Assembly (NCBI GenBank): GCA_947498845.1
Contig: CANMLX010000033.1
Location: 1 to 48,415, forward strand
Reading direction: 5' to 3'
Length of the DNA: 48,415 bases
DNA from: an uncultured Flavobacteriaceae bacterium
GTDB lineage: Bacteria; Bacteroidota; Bacteroidia; Flavobacteriales; Flavobacteriaceae
The notes below the pieces were generated by a model that was given only the letters and a program-made list of their open reading frames with translations, searched no databases and was not told the DNA's origin. Positions 27,425 through 35,456 of this stretch are shown piece by piece. Numbering within the stretch: position 1 is the first letter of the stretch; the number at the start of each line of letters is the position of its first letter. The position numbers were made by a program, and so were the translations under genes.

Positions 27425-27460
27425 ATGGCTTATTCTAATTGGTTATTTTATGTAAAATAA
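27425..27460 (+). CDS. Possible 11-codon leader peptide
   Basis: ATG to TAA encodes MAYSNWLFYVK, preceded 4 nt upstream by AGGAGGTG, the best Shine-Dalgarno match in the window. It ends 24 nt before the first operon gene. Such a strong site is unusual in this lineage; it may be chance or a short leader peptide. Confidence 0.25.
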   Translation: MAYSNWLFYVK

Positions 27461-27484
27461 AATACTAAACTATTCTCGATTTAA

Positions 27485-28498
27485 ATGAAATATATTGTTT
27501 GTGAAAAACCTGGTGAGTTTTTACTAAAAGAAAAAGAAGCTCCAGTAAGACAAGAAGGAGAAGCTTTACTACAGATTAATAAAGTTGGTATATGTGGAAC
27601 AGACTTGCATGCTTATGGAGGGAATCAGGCATTTTTTACGTATCCAAGAATTTTAGGTCACGAATTGGCATCTCAGGTTTTAGAAATAGATGATAATCCA
27701 CAAGGTATTAAAGCAGGAGATAAAGTTGTTATAATGCCTTATGTAAGTTGTGGTACTTGTATAGCTTGTAGAAATGGAAAAACCAATTGTTGTACCAATA
27801 TTACTGTTTTGGGAGTACATGGTGACGGTGGTATGCAAGAACAAATAACAGTACCTGTAAACATTTTACTTAAAGCAAATAATTTAAGTAATGATGAAAT
27901 GGCTATTGTAGAACCATTGGCTATTGGAGCTCATGCAGTTAGAAGAGCAAGTATTAAAAAAGGAGAATATGTAGTTGTAGTAGGTTGTGGCCCTATAGGT
28001 ATAGGTATCATGAAATTAGCTCAAATTGAAGGCGCTAAAGTCATTGCTATAGATATGAATGAAGATAGACTTGCCTATGCAAAGGAGAAAATAGGTGTAG
28101 ACTATGTGGTGAATGCAGGTGATAACCCAGTAGCACAAATAGAGAAAATAACACATGGAGAATTGGCTACGGCTGTTTTTGATGCTTCAGGAAATAAATA
28201 CGCTCTAGAAGCAGGACCCAGTTACATGGCTCATGGAGGCAGATTCGTTTTAGTAGGGCTCTCTAAAGCAGACCTAACTTATAATCATCCCGCTGTACAC
28301 GCTAAAGAAATGACTTTAATGTGTAGTAGAAATGCAACTTCAGAAGATTTTGAGCATGTGATAAGTGTTCTGGATCAATTTCCTACCAAATCGTTTATAA
28401 CTCACAATGTGCCTTTTACAGAAATGATAGCGCACTTTGATTCCTGGTTAAAACCAGAAACAGGAGTTATTAAAGCGACGGTAGATTTTAAATTGTAA
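27485..28498 (+). CDS. lgoD: Zinc alcohol dehydrogenase, probable L-galactonate 5-dehydrogenase
   Basis: A 337-residue medium-chain dehydrogenase. Catalytic-zinc ligands: Cys37 in VGICGTDLHAYGGNQ and the His59-Glu60 pair in RILGHE. Structural-zinc cysteines: 89, 92, 95 and 103. Nucleotide site: VVVVGCGPIGIG near 161. The stretch GICGTDLHAYGGNQAFFTYPR, the NCC...VLGVHGDGGMQE region and the MCSRNAT segment closely match, from memory, E. coli YjjN (LgoD), which oxidises L-galactonate to D-tagaturonate. It is the first gene of the run and would feed the tagaturonate reductase encoded later. Alternatives are other polyol or threonine-type dehydrogenases. Family certain, substrate inferred. Confidence 0.82.
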   Translation: MKYIVCEKPGEFLLKEKEAPVRQEGEALLQINKVGICGTDLHAYGGNQAFFTYPRILGHELASQVLEIDDNPQGIKAGDKVVIMPYVSCGTCIACRNGKTNCCTNITVLGVHGDGGMQEQITVPVNILLKANNLSNDEMAIVEPLAIGAHAVRRASIKKGEYVVVVGCGPIGIGIMKLAQIEGAKVIAIDMNEDRLAYAKEKIGVDYVVNAGDNPVAQIEKITHGELATAVFDASGNKYALEAGPSYMAHGGRFVLVGLSKADLTYNHPAVHAKEMTLMCSRNATSEDFEHVISVLDQFPTKSFITHNVPFTEMIAHFDSWLKPETGVIKATVDFKL

Positions 28499-28539
28499 GC
28501 AAAACCAATAAATAGATAAACAAGTAAAAATTACTAAAA

Positions 28540-29589
28540 ATGAACAAAAGAGTAGTAACTTTTGGAGAAATCATGCTAAGATTGGCTCCCCAAGGATTTT
28601 TAAGATTTTCTCAAGCAAATAACTTCGATGTTATTTATGGAGGAGGAGAGTCTAATGTAGCAGTTTCTTTAGCAAATTATGGCGTGCCTGTAGATTTTGT
28701 AACACGTTTACCACAAAATGATATAGGACAATGTGCAATGATGGAAATGCGCAAAAGAGGCGTAGGAGTAGATAAAATAGTTTACGGTGGAGATCGTTTA
28801 GGGATTTATTTTCTAGAGACAGGAGCTGTATCTAGAGGATCTAAAGTAGTATATGACCGTGCACACTCTGCTATGGCAGAGATTGAGTCTGGAATGATTA
28901 ACTGGGCCGACATATTTGAGGGTGTAGATTGGTTCCACTGGACAGGAATTACACCAGCAATTTCTCAAGGCGCTGCAGATGTATGTTTAGAAGCAGTAAA
29001 GGCAGCAAGTAAATTAGGCGTTACAATCTCTACAGATTTAAATTATAGAGCAAAACTTTGGAAGTATTGTGATGATGCACATAGAGAAGCAGTAATGACA
29101 GAGTTAACATCGTACTGTGATATTGTTTTAGGAAACGAAGAAGATGCAGAAATGCACTTTGGAATCAAGCCAGAAGGTATTAGTGTACAAACAGAAGGGC
29201 ATAATGTGAAAGCTGAAGCATTCTTATCGGTTTGTGAGCAAATGATGAAAAAATTCCCAAGAGCTAAAAAGGTAATTACAACATTAAGAGGGTCTATTTC
29301 GGCATCTCATAATACATGGGCAGGTGTTTTATATGATGGAACAAAATTGTACCAAACACGTCAATACCAAATTACTGATATTGTAGATCGAGTAGGAGGA
29401 GGAGATTCTTTCATGGGAGGTTTAATCTACGGATTATTAAAATACCCAGAAGATGACCAAAATGCATTAGATTTTGCAGTTGCAGCTTCGTGTTTAAAGC
29501 ATACTATAAAAGGAGACGCTAACTTAGTGACTGTAGCAGAGGTTAACAAACTAGTAGGAGGTGACGCATCAGGGCGTGTTGCCAGATAA
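28540..29589 (+). CDS. kdgK: 2-dehydro-3-deoxygluconate (KDG) kinase, PfkB family
   Basis: A 349-residue ribokinase-fold sugar kinase. The substrate-side GGGESNVAVSLANYG is at residues 34-48, and the ATP/anion-hole motif DRVGGGDSFMGG at 283-294 has Asp289 as catalytic base. It phosphorylates KDG to KDPG. The next step, KDPG aldolase, is encoded by the following gene, which supports KDG over other sugars. It lies 41 bp after the dehydrogenase. The 109-bp gap that follows is taken up by two hairpins. Confidence 0.9.
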   Translation: MNKRVVTFGEIMLRLAPQGFLRFSQANNFDVIYGGGESNVAVSLANYGVPVDFVTRLPQNDIGQCAMMEMRKRGVGVDKIVYGGDRLGIYFLETGAVSRGSKVVYDRAHSAMAEIESGMINWADIFEGVDWFHWTGITPAISQGAADVCLEAVKAASKLGVTISTDLNYRAKLWKYCDDAHREAVMTELTSYCDIVLGNEEDAEMHFGIKPEGISVQTEGHNVKAEAFLSVCEQMMKKFPRAKKVITTLRGSISASHNTWAGVLYDGTKLYQTRQYQITDIVDRVGGGDSFMGGLIYGLLKYPEDDQNALDFAVAASCLKHTIKGDANLVTVAEVNKLVGGDASGRVAR

Positions 29590-29600
29590 TCCCCTCTTTA

Positions 29601-29682
29601 ATTCTCCCCAAAGGGGAGATTATGTATAGAAGAGATATAAAATAATAATAACTAAAAATAGAAAAGTCCTTCCCTTTGGGAA
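29601..29682. repeat. Two hairpins between kdgK and eda
   Basis: The first is ATTCTCCCC paired with GGGGAGAT (about 29606-29624). The second is TCCTTCCC paired with GGGAAGGA (29667-29685), continuing TTTAGGATGGG. The second motif is familiar from dispersed intergenic repeats of Bacteroidota. Within an operon they could act as an mRNA processing or attenuation point between kinase and aldolase. Confidence 0.7.
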
Positions 29683-29698
29683 GGATTTAGGATGGGAA

Positions 29699-30367
29699 AT
29701 GGCACAATTTTCAAGATTAGAAGTTGCAGCAGCAATGAAAGAAACAGGGATGATTCCTTTGTTTTTTAATAACGATATAGAATTAAGTAAAAAAGTATTA
29801 AAAGCATGTTACGATGGTGGTGCTCGTTTAATGGAGTTTACTGCGCGTGGTGATTTTGCTCACGAAGTTTTTGGTGAATTAACTAAATATGCTATAGCAG
29901 AATTACCAGGAATGATTATGGGCGTAGGTTCTGTAACAGACGCAGGTCAAGCATCATTATACATGTCTTTAGGGGCAAACTTTGTAGTAACTCCAGTATT
30001 AAGAGAGGATATCGCAATTGCTTGTAATCGTAAAAAAGTATTATGGTCTCCAGGATGTGGAACACTTACAGAGATTACAAGAGCAGAAGAATTAGGTTGC
30101 GAAATTGTAAAATTATTCCCTGGAGATATTTACGGACCTCAATTTGTAAAAGGAATTAAAGGGCCACAACCTTGGACAAGTATTATGCCTACTGGAGGTG
30201 TAGCACCAACAGAAGAAAACCTTAAAGGATGGTTTGATGCAGGTGTAACATGTGTAGGTATGGGATCCAAATTAATTTCAAAAGAAATTGTTGCAAATAA
30301 AGATTATGCAAAGTTAGAGCAAGATGTTAGAAAAGCACTTGCAATAGTTAAAGCAGTTAGAAAATAA
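29699..30367 (+). CDS. eda: 2-dehydro-3-deoxyphosphogluconate (KDPG/KHG) aldolase
   Basis: A 222-residue class I aldolase. The Schiff-base Lys138 sits in CEIVKLFPGD, the catalytic Glu46 in LMEFTARGDF, and the phosphate-binding GGV in MPTGGVAPTEENL. It splits KDPG into pyruvate and glyceraldehyde 3-phosphate, closing the pathway. The altronate dehydratase gene starts 9 bp after its stop. The start ATG overlaps the tail of the GGAAGGATTTAGGATGGG repeat, so no normal ribosome-binding site is visible. Confidence 0.93.
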   Translation: MAQFSRLEVAAAMKETGMIPLFFNNDIELSKKVLKACYDGGARLMEFTARGDFAHEVFGELTKYAIAELPGMIMGVGSVTDAGQASLYMSLGANFVVTPVLREDIAIACNRKKVLWSPGCGTLTEITRAEELGCEIVKLFPGDIYGPQFVKGIKGPQPWTSIMPTGGVAPTEENLKGWFDAGVTCVGMGSKLISKEIVANKDYAKLEQDVRKALAIVKAVRK

Positions 30368-30376
30368 TACATTATA

Positions 30377-32029
30377 ATGTCTGAAAGCTACGTTCAAATT
30401 GATCCAAGAGATAATGTGATTGTTGCCATAACGCCTTTAAAAAAAGGATTAATAACAACAGTTTCAGGAAAGCAAGTTATTTTAAAAGAAAACATAAAAC
30501 AAAAACATAAATTCACGTTACACGATTTTAAAGTTGGTGACGAAATTTATATGTATGGTGTTTTAATAGGTAAAGCGACGCAACCTATAGAAGAGGGTGC
30601 TGCTATTACTACAGAAAATGTAAAACATGCCTCTGCCGAGTTTCAAGAAACAAAAGAAACTTACAGTTGGACAGCTCCAGATATTTCAAAATTTAAAAAT
30701 AGAACATTTAACGGTTATCATAGGCAAGATGGTAAAGTAGGAACAGCAAACTATTGGTTGGTTATTCCATTAACATTTTGTGAAAACAGAAATGTTGATG
30801 TTTTAGAAGGCGCGCTTTCTGAAAAATTAGGGTACGAAACTAAAAAAGATTTTGCAGTTAATACAGAGGCATTAATAGAGCAATATAAAGCTGGAGCGAC
30901 TAAGGATACCATATTAAACACACCAATCATCACTACTAAAGAAGAACTCTCTAAAAATAGAGTATTCCCTAATGTAGATGGCATTAAGTTTTTAAAACAC
31001 GATGGCGGTTGTGGAGGTATTCGTCAGGATTCCGAAGTATTATGCAAATTATTAGCAGGTTATATTACAAATCCTAATGTAGCAGGAGCAACGGTATTTA
31101 GTTTGGGCTGTCAAAACGCTCAAATTAGCATGTTACAAGATGCTATAAATACTATTGCGCCCAATAATACAAAACCAGTTCATTACTTAGAGCAACAAAA
31201 AAGTTCAAGTGAAAGAGCTTTGATAGAAGAAGCCGTTAAACATACATTTTTAGGGTTGGTTGATGCTAATAAAATTAAGCGTCAACCAGCGCCTTTAAAC
31301 AAGCTAACACTAGGTTTAGAATGTGGGGGATCCGATGGGTTTTCTGGGATTTCTGCAAATCCAGCCTTAGGTTATGCTTCAGATTTACTAGTAGCATTAG
31401 GGGGCTCGCCAGTGCTATCAGAATTCCCAGAATTAAATGGTGTAGAGCAAGAATTAATCAACAGGTGTGTAACCGATCAGGACTCTAAAAAATTCTATAA
31501 TTTAATGCGATCCTATTCAGCAGCGGCAGTCGCTGTAGGCTCGGGATTTGAAAATAATCCATCTCCAGGTAATATTAAAGATGGCTTAATAACCGATGCA
31601 ATGAAATCTGCAGGAGCAGCAAAAAAAGGAGGCACATCACCAGTTGTTGAGGTGTTAGACTACACAGAACAAGTTACTAAACCAGGTTTAAATTTATTAT
31701 GTACACCAGGTAATGATGTAGAATCTACAACAGGATTGGTAGGTTCAGGCTGTAATATAGTTGTATTCACAACAGGTTTAGGGACGCCAACAGGAAACCC
31801 TGTAGCACCCGTATTAAAATTGTCTAGTAATACTAATTTGTACGAACGCATGAATGATATTATCGATATTAATGCAGGTACAGTAATTAGTGGAGAAGAT
31901 ACTATAGCCACTATGGGAGAAAAAGTTTTAGACCATATTGTAAAAGTGGCCAGTGGAGAAACACCATCAAAAGCAGTGCTTCACGGTAATAACGATTTTA
32001 TACCCTGGAAACGAGGGGTGTCTTTATAA
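30377..32029 (+). CDS. uxaA: Altronate dehydratase
   Basis: A 550-residue dehydratase with both UxaA parts. The N-terminal SAF domain (residues about 10-95, VIVAITPLKKG to TTENVKHAS) is followed by the large C-terminal domain with HDGGCGGIRQDSE, SLGCQNAQI, GLECGGSDGFSG and VESTTGLVGSGCNIVVFTTGLGTPTG; the conserved cysteines are the expected metal ligands. It removes water from D-altronate to give KDG. A galactarate or L-galactonate-type dehydratase of the same superfamily is an alternative, but pairing with tagaturonate reductase favours altronate. Confidence 0.92.
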   Translation: MSESYVQIDPRDNVIVAITPLKKGLITTVSGKQVILKENIKQKHKFTLHDFKVGDEIYMYGVLIGKATQPIEEGAAITTENVKHASAEFQETKETYSWTAPDISKFKNRTFNGYHRQDGKVGTANYWLVIPLTFCENRNVDVLEGALSEKLGYETKKDFAVNTEALIEQYKAGATKDTILNTPIITTKEELSKNRVFPNVDGIKFLKHDGGCGGIRQDSEVLCKLLAGYITNPNVAGATVFSLGCQNAQISMLQDAINTIAPNNTKPVHYLEQQKSSSERALIEEAVKHTFLGLVDANKIKRQPAPLNKLTLGLECGGSDGFSGISANPALGYASDLLVALGGSPVLSEFPELNGVEQELINRCVTDQDSKKFYNLMRSYSAAAVAVGSGFENNPSPGNIKDGLITDAMKSAGAAKKGGTSPVVEVLDYTEQVTKPGLNLLCTPGNDVESTTGLVGSGCNIVVFTTGLGTPTGNPVAPVLKLSSNTNLYERMNDIIDINAGTVISGEDTIATMGEKVLDHIVKVASGETPSKAVLHGNNDFIPWKRGVSL

Positions 32030-32132
32030 GAGAGAAAAGAGAAAAAGAGAACAGTAAAAAGGTTTAAAATGCTAAAGAGTTAATAAGTTTAGGAGTTGAA
32101 AGTTTCGGTGAGTTATAAAACTTCACAATTTT

Positions 32133-32174
32133 AGTAACCAGTAACCAGTAACCAGTAACCAGTAACCAGTAACC
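32133..32174. repeat. Tandem array of the heptamer AGTAACC inside the operon
   Basis: Six perfect units in the 253-bp spacer between uxaA and uxaB. The spacer is otherwise AT-rich and holds no gene. The array interrupts an otherwise tight operon. Confidence 0.95.
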
Positions 32175-32282
32175 ATAAACTAATAACCGCCAACAATAAG
32201 CCGTTGATAACATTATAAAATAAAAATAGGTAATAATAAATATTCGATAAAAGTAAACAATAGATTTAACCAACAACCATAA

Positions 32283-33719
32283 ATGAATCCATTAAATAGA
32301 ACCAGCCAACCAGCCAATACATATACAGAACGTATCATTCAATTTGGAGAAGGAAATTTTTTAAGAGCCTTTGCGAATTGGATGATTCATGAAATGAATA
32401 AAAAAGTGGGATTTGATGCTGGTGTAGTCGCTATTCAGCCTATTGATCAAGGTTTAATAAAAATATTGAATGATCAAGATGGCCTTTATACCCTCTATCT
32501 CAACGGAATTAAAAATGGTGAAGCTATAAGTGAGCATGAGATAATTGATTGTATTCAAAGAGGCATAAACCCTTATGAGCATTACGATGCTTATTTGGCA
32601 ATTGCAGACAACCCAGATTTGCGTTTTGCAATTTCTAATACTACCGAAGCAGGTATAGCCTATAATGCCAATGATAGATTAAATGATGCGCCACCAAGCA
32701 GCTTTCCAGCAAAGCTTACGGCACTTTTACATAAACGCTTTCAGTATTTTAATGGGGCTTCAGATAAAGGATTAATAGTTATTCCATGTGAATTAATTGA
32801 TAGAAATGGTGATAACCTAAAAAAAATAATTCTTCAATATGCTAAAGATTGGAGTTTAGGAGATGAATTTGTAGAGTGGATAAACGAGGATAATATTTTC
32901 TGTAATACATTAGTAGATAGAATTGTTCCTGGTTACCCGCGTGATAAAATGGATGCGATAACTCAAGAATTAGGTTATACAGACAATTTAGTAGTAGAAG
33001 GAGAGCAATTCCATTTATGGGTAATTGAAGGTCCAGAAACCGTAAAAGAAGAGATGCCAGCAGAAGCATGCGGATTAAATATTGTCTTTACAGATAATAT
33101 GGAGCCTTATAGAACGCGTAAAGTACGTATTCTTAATGGAGCGCACACATCTTTAGTACCTGTTGGTTATTTATATGGCATTGACAGAGTGCGTGAATCT
33201 TTAGAAGATGAAGTTGTTGGAGGATTCCTAAAAGATGCCGTTTTTAAAGAAATTTGTCCAACATTAGATTTACCAGAGGCAGAATTAAATCAGTTTGCAA
33301 ACGATGTAATAGATAGATTTAGAAACCCGTATTTAGAACATGCTTTAATTAGTATTTCACTAAACTCTACATCTAAATATAAAACAAGAGTATTGCCATC
33401 TGTATTAGAATATATTAAAAGAAAAGGAGAACTACCACAACGATTACTATTCTCATTAGCTGCTTTAATCGCATTTTATAAAGGCGATCGCAATGGTGAA
33501 GACATTCCGTTAAAAGATGATCAATCTGCTTTAGAGTTTTTTAAAACACAATGGGTTACAAATAATATTCCCGGTATTGTAAAGGCAACATTAGAAAATA
33601 CTAATTTCTGGGGAGAAGATTTAACACAATACAAAGACTTAGAACAAACTGTAATTAAAAACTTAGAAAATATATTAAGCAAGGGAATGCAAACTGCTTT
33701 AAAAGAATTTTTAAACTAG
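32283..33719 (+). CDS. uxaB: Tagaturonate reductase
   Basis: A 478-residue member of the long-chain mannitol-dehydrogenase family. The N-terminal nucleotide-binding segment is IIQFGEGNFLRAFANWMI (residues 19-36). Family motifs FAISNTTEAGIAY, CNTLVDRIVPGYP and KVRILNGAHTSLVPVGYL are present, and the last of these carries the catalytic Lys and the conserved His. It reduces D-tagaturonate to D-altronate with NADH. Coupled to the L-galactonate dehydrogenase it would invert C5 of L-galactonate. The lactonase gene begins 6 bp later. Confidence 0.92.
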   Translation: MNPLNRTSQPANTYTERIIQFGEGNFLRAFANWMIHEMNKKVGFDAGVVAIQPIDQGLIKILNDQDGLYTLYLNGIKNGEAISEHEIIDCIQRGINPYEHYDAYLAIADNPDLRFAISNTTEAGIAYNANDRLNDAPPSSFPAKLTALLHKRFQYFNGASDKGLIVIPCELIDRNGDNLKKIILQYAKDWSLGDEFVEWINEDNIFCNTLVDRIVPGYPRDKMDAITQELGYTDNLVVEGEQFHLWVIEGPETVKEEMPAEACGLNIVFTDNMEPYRTRKVRILNGAHTSLVPVGYLYGIDRVRESLEDEVVGGFLKDAVFKEICPTLDLPEAELNQFANDVIDRFRNPYLEHALISISLNSTSKYKTRVLPSVLEYIKRKGELPQRLLFSLAALIAFYKGDRNGEDIPLKDDQSALEFFKTQWVTNNIPGIVKATLENTNFWGEDLTQYKDLEQTVIKNLENILSKGMQTALKEFLN

Positions 33720-33725
33720 CAATTT

Positions 33726-34553
33726 ATGGTAATCGATTCGCATCAGCACTTCTGGAATTACGAACCAGTAAAACATGAATGGATAGACGACGCTATGAAA
33801 GTGATTCGTCGAGATTTTTCCCCTTCAGATTTAAAAAAAGAATATCAAGAAAATGGTATAGATGGTTGTGTCGCTGTTCAAGCAGATCAAACATTGGCTG
33901 AAACAGATTTTTTAATACAACTGTCTAATAAAAACGAATTTATAAAAGGTATTGTTGGTTGGGTAGATTTGAGAAGTGAAGTTGTAGAAGCTGATTTAGA
34001 AAAATATAGTAGTATTAAAAAGGTAAAAGGTTTTAGGCATGTAGTGCAAGGAGAGCCAGATCATAATTTTTTACTAAGATCTAAATTTTTAAAGGGTATT
34101 TCCTTATTAGATAAATACAACTATACCTACGATATATTAATTTTTCCGCATCAATTAGGAGCCGCTTTAGAGTTTGTTAAACGTTTTCCTAATCAAAAGT
34201 TTGTGATAGATCACATAGCAAAACCTTATATAAAAGATGGTTTTTTTAATGGTTGGGCAATTTTGATGGAGGAAATTGCAAAATGCGAAAACGTATACTG
34301 CAAGGTTTCAGGAATGATCACGGAAGCCGATTATAAAAACTGGACTCCAAAGCAATTATATCCATATCTAAATTTAGTTTTAAACGCTTTTGGGGTAGAT
34401 AGAATCATGTTTGGTTCAGATTGGCCAGTTTGCTTGGTAGCAGGAAATTATAGTCAAGTAAAGAATATAGTTACCGATTTCATAACAAAATTGTCTGAAA
34501 ATGAACAAGAAGCTATTATGGGAAAAAATGCTATTAATTTTTATAATTTATAA
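33726..34553 (+). CDS. Amidohydrolase family lactonase, probable L-fucono/L-galactono-lactonase
   Basis: A 275-residue TIM-barrel amidohydrolase of the COG3618 type, to which L-fuconolactonase and related sugar lactonases belong. It has the N-terminal metal motif SHQHFWNYE (residues 5-13), FRHVVQGEPD in the middle, DHIAKP, and the terminal metal Asp in MFGSDWPVC. It would hydrolyse the 1,5- or 1,4-lactone made by the adjacent dehydrogenase to the aldonate. Spacing of 6 bp on both sides places it firmly in the operon between reductase and dehydrogenase. The lactone it prefers cannot be read. Confidence 0.85.
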   Translation: MVIDSHQHFWNYEPVKHEWIDDAMKVIRRDFSPSDLKKEYQENGIDGCVAVQADQTLAETDFLIQLSNKNEFIKGIVGWVDLRSEVVEADLEKYSSIKKVKGFRHVVQGEPDHNFLLRSKFLKGISLLDKYNYTYDILIFPHQLGAALEFVKRFPNQKFVIDHIAKPYIKDGFFNGWAILMEEIAKCENVYCKVSGMITEADYKNWTPKQLYPYLNLVLNAFGVDRIMFGSDWPVCLVAGNYSQVKNIVTDFITKLSENEQEAIMGKNAINFYNL

Positions 34554-34559
34554 AATATT

Positions 34560-35351
34560 ATGGACTTAGGATTAAAAGATAAAGTAGTTGTTGTTACAGG
34601 AGCTGCAGGTATAAAAGGGAGTATAGGGGAAACTATAGTACAACATTTAGCAAATGAAGGCGCTACTCCTGTAATAGTAGATAGAAATAATAGAGGACAG
34701 GCTTATGTAGAAGAATTGCAACAAAGAGGTATAGATAGTATGTTTGTACAAACAGATTTATCCGATCATAAACAAATAGAAGTAGCAGTTAAGAGAATTG
34801 AAGAAAAATATGGTCGTGTTGATGCCTTAATAAATAATGTAGGTGTTAATGATGGTGCAGGTTTAGATGCTTCTATGGATGATTTTATGTATTCACTAAA
34901 GCTAAACATGGTAAGCTTTTTTGCAATGACCAAGTATTGTTTGCCAATGCTTAAAAAAACTAAAGGGAATATTTTAAATATAGGTTCTAAAGTAGCTTTA
35001 ACAGGCCAAGGAGGTACGTCGGGGTATGCAGCAGCTAAAGGAGGTGTTTTTGGTTTGACCAGAGAATGGGCGGTAGATTTAATAAAGTATGGGATACGTT
35101 CTAATGCCATTGTGATAGCAGAGAGTTGGACACCAGCTTATGATGCATGGATTAAAACTCTAGAAAATGGAGAAGAAAAGTTAAAGTCTATTGTTAAAAA
35201 GATTCCTTTAGAAAACAGAATGACAACTCCATCTGAAATAGCAGATCAATGTCTGTTTACAATTTCAGAAAAGTCATCGCATACTACAGGTCAATTTATA
35301 ACTGTAGATGGCGGTTATGTACATTTGGATCGATCGTTATTAACCGAATAA
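34560..35351 (+). CDS. Short-chain dehydrogenase, L-fucose/L-galactose 1-dehydrogenase type
   Basis: A 263-residue classical SDR: cofactor loop TGAAGIKGSIG (13-23), NNVG (92-95), catalytic Ser143, Tyr156 and Lys160. NDGAGLDASMDDFMYSLKLN, SKVALTGQGGTSGY, the AESWTPAYD stretch and the C-terminal DGGYVHLDRSLLTE closely match, from memory, the bacterial L-fucose dehydrogenases that work with a fuconolactonase. Such enzymes also accept L-galactose, the 6-hydroxy analogue. It oxidises the C1 hemiacetal to the lactone with NAD(P). It stands 6 bp after the lactonase gene. Confidence 0.85.
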   Translation: MDLGLKDKVVVVTGAAGIKGSIGETIVQHLANEGATPVIVDRNNRGQAYVEELQQRGIDSMFVQTDLSDHKQIEVAVKRIEEKYGRVDALINNVGVNDGAGLDASMDDFMYSLKLNMVSFFAMTKYCLPMLKKTKGNILNIGSKVALTGQGGTSGYAAAKGGVFGLTREWAVDLIKYGIRSNAIVIAESWTPAYDAWIKTLENGEEKLKSIVKKIPLENRMTTPSEIADQCLFTISEKSSHTTGQFITVDGGYVHLDRSLLTE

Positions 35352-35456
35352 AAACATATGTTGCTTAATAAAAGACAAAATAAGTCACCACATTACATTT
35401 TGATCTTTTACTTTGCGAAATAATCATCATTTAATTAATCCTAATCCAACTAAACT

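Noticed and set aside
32064..32276. Minus-strand frame with a repeating Tyr-Trp-Leu-Leu-Val-Thr-Gly pattern
   Set aside because: The pattern is only the translation of the AGTAACC tandem array, with no start context or homology.
27485..33719. Operon read as D-galacturonate catabolism only
   Set aside because: UxaC is missing, and the run includes a fucose-type permease, mutarotase, dehydrogenase and lactonase that galacturonate does not need; kept only as an alternative.
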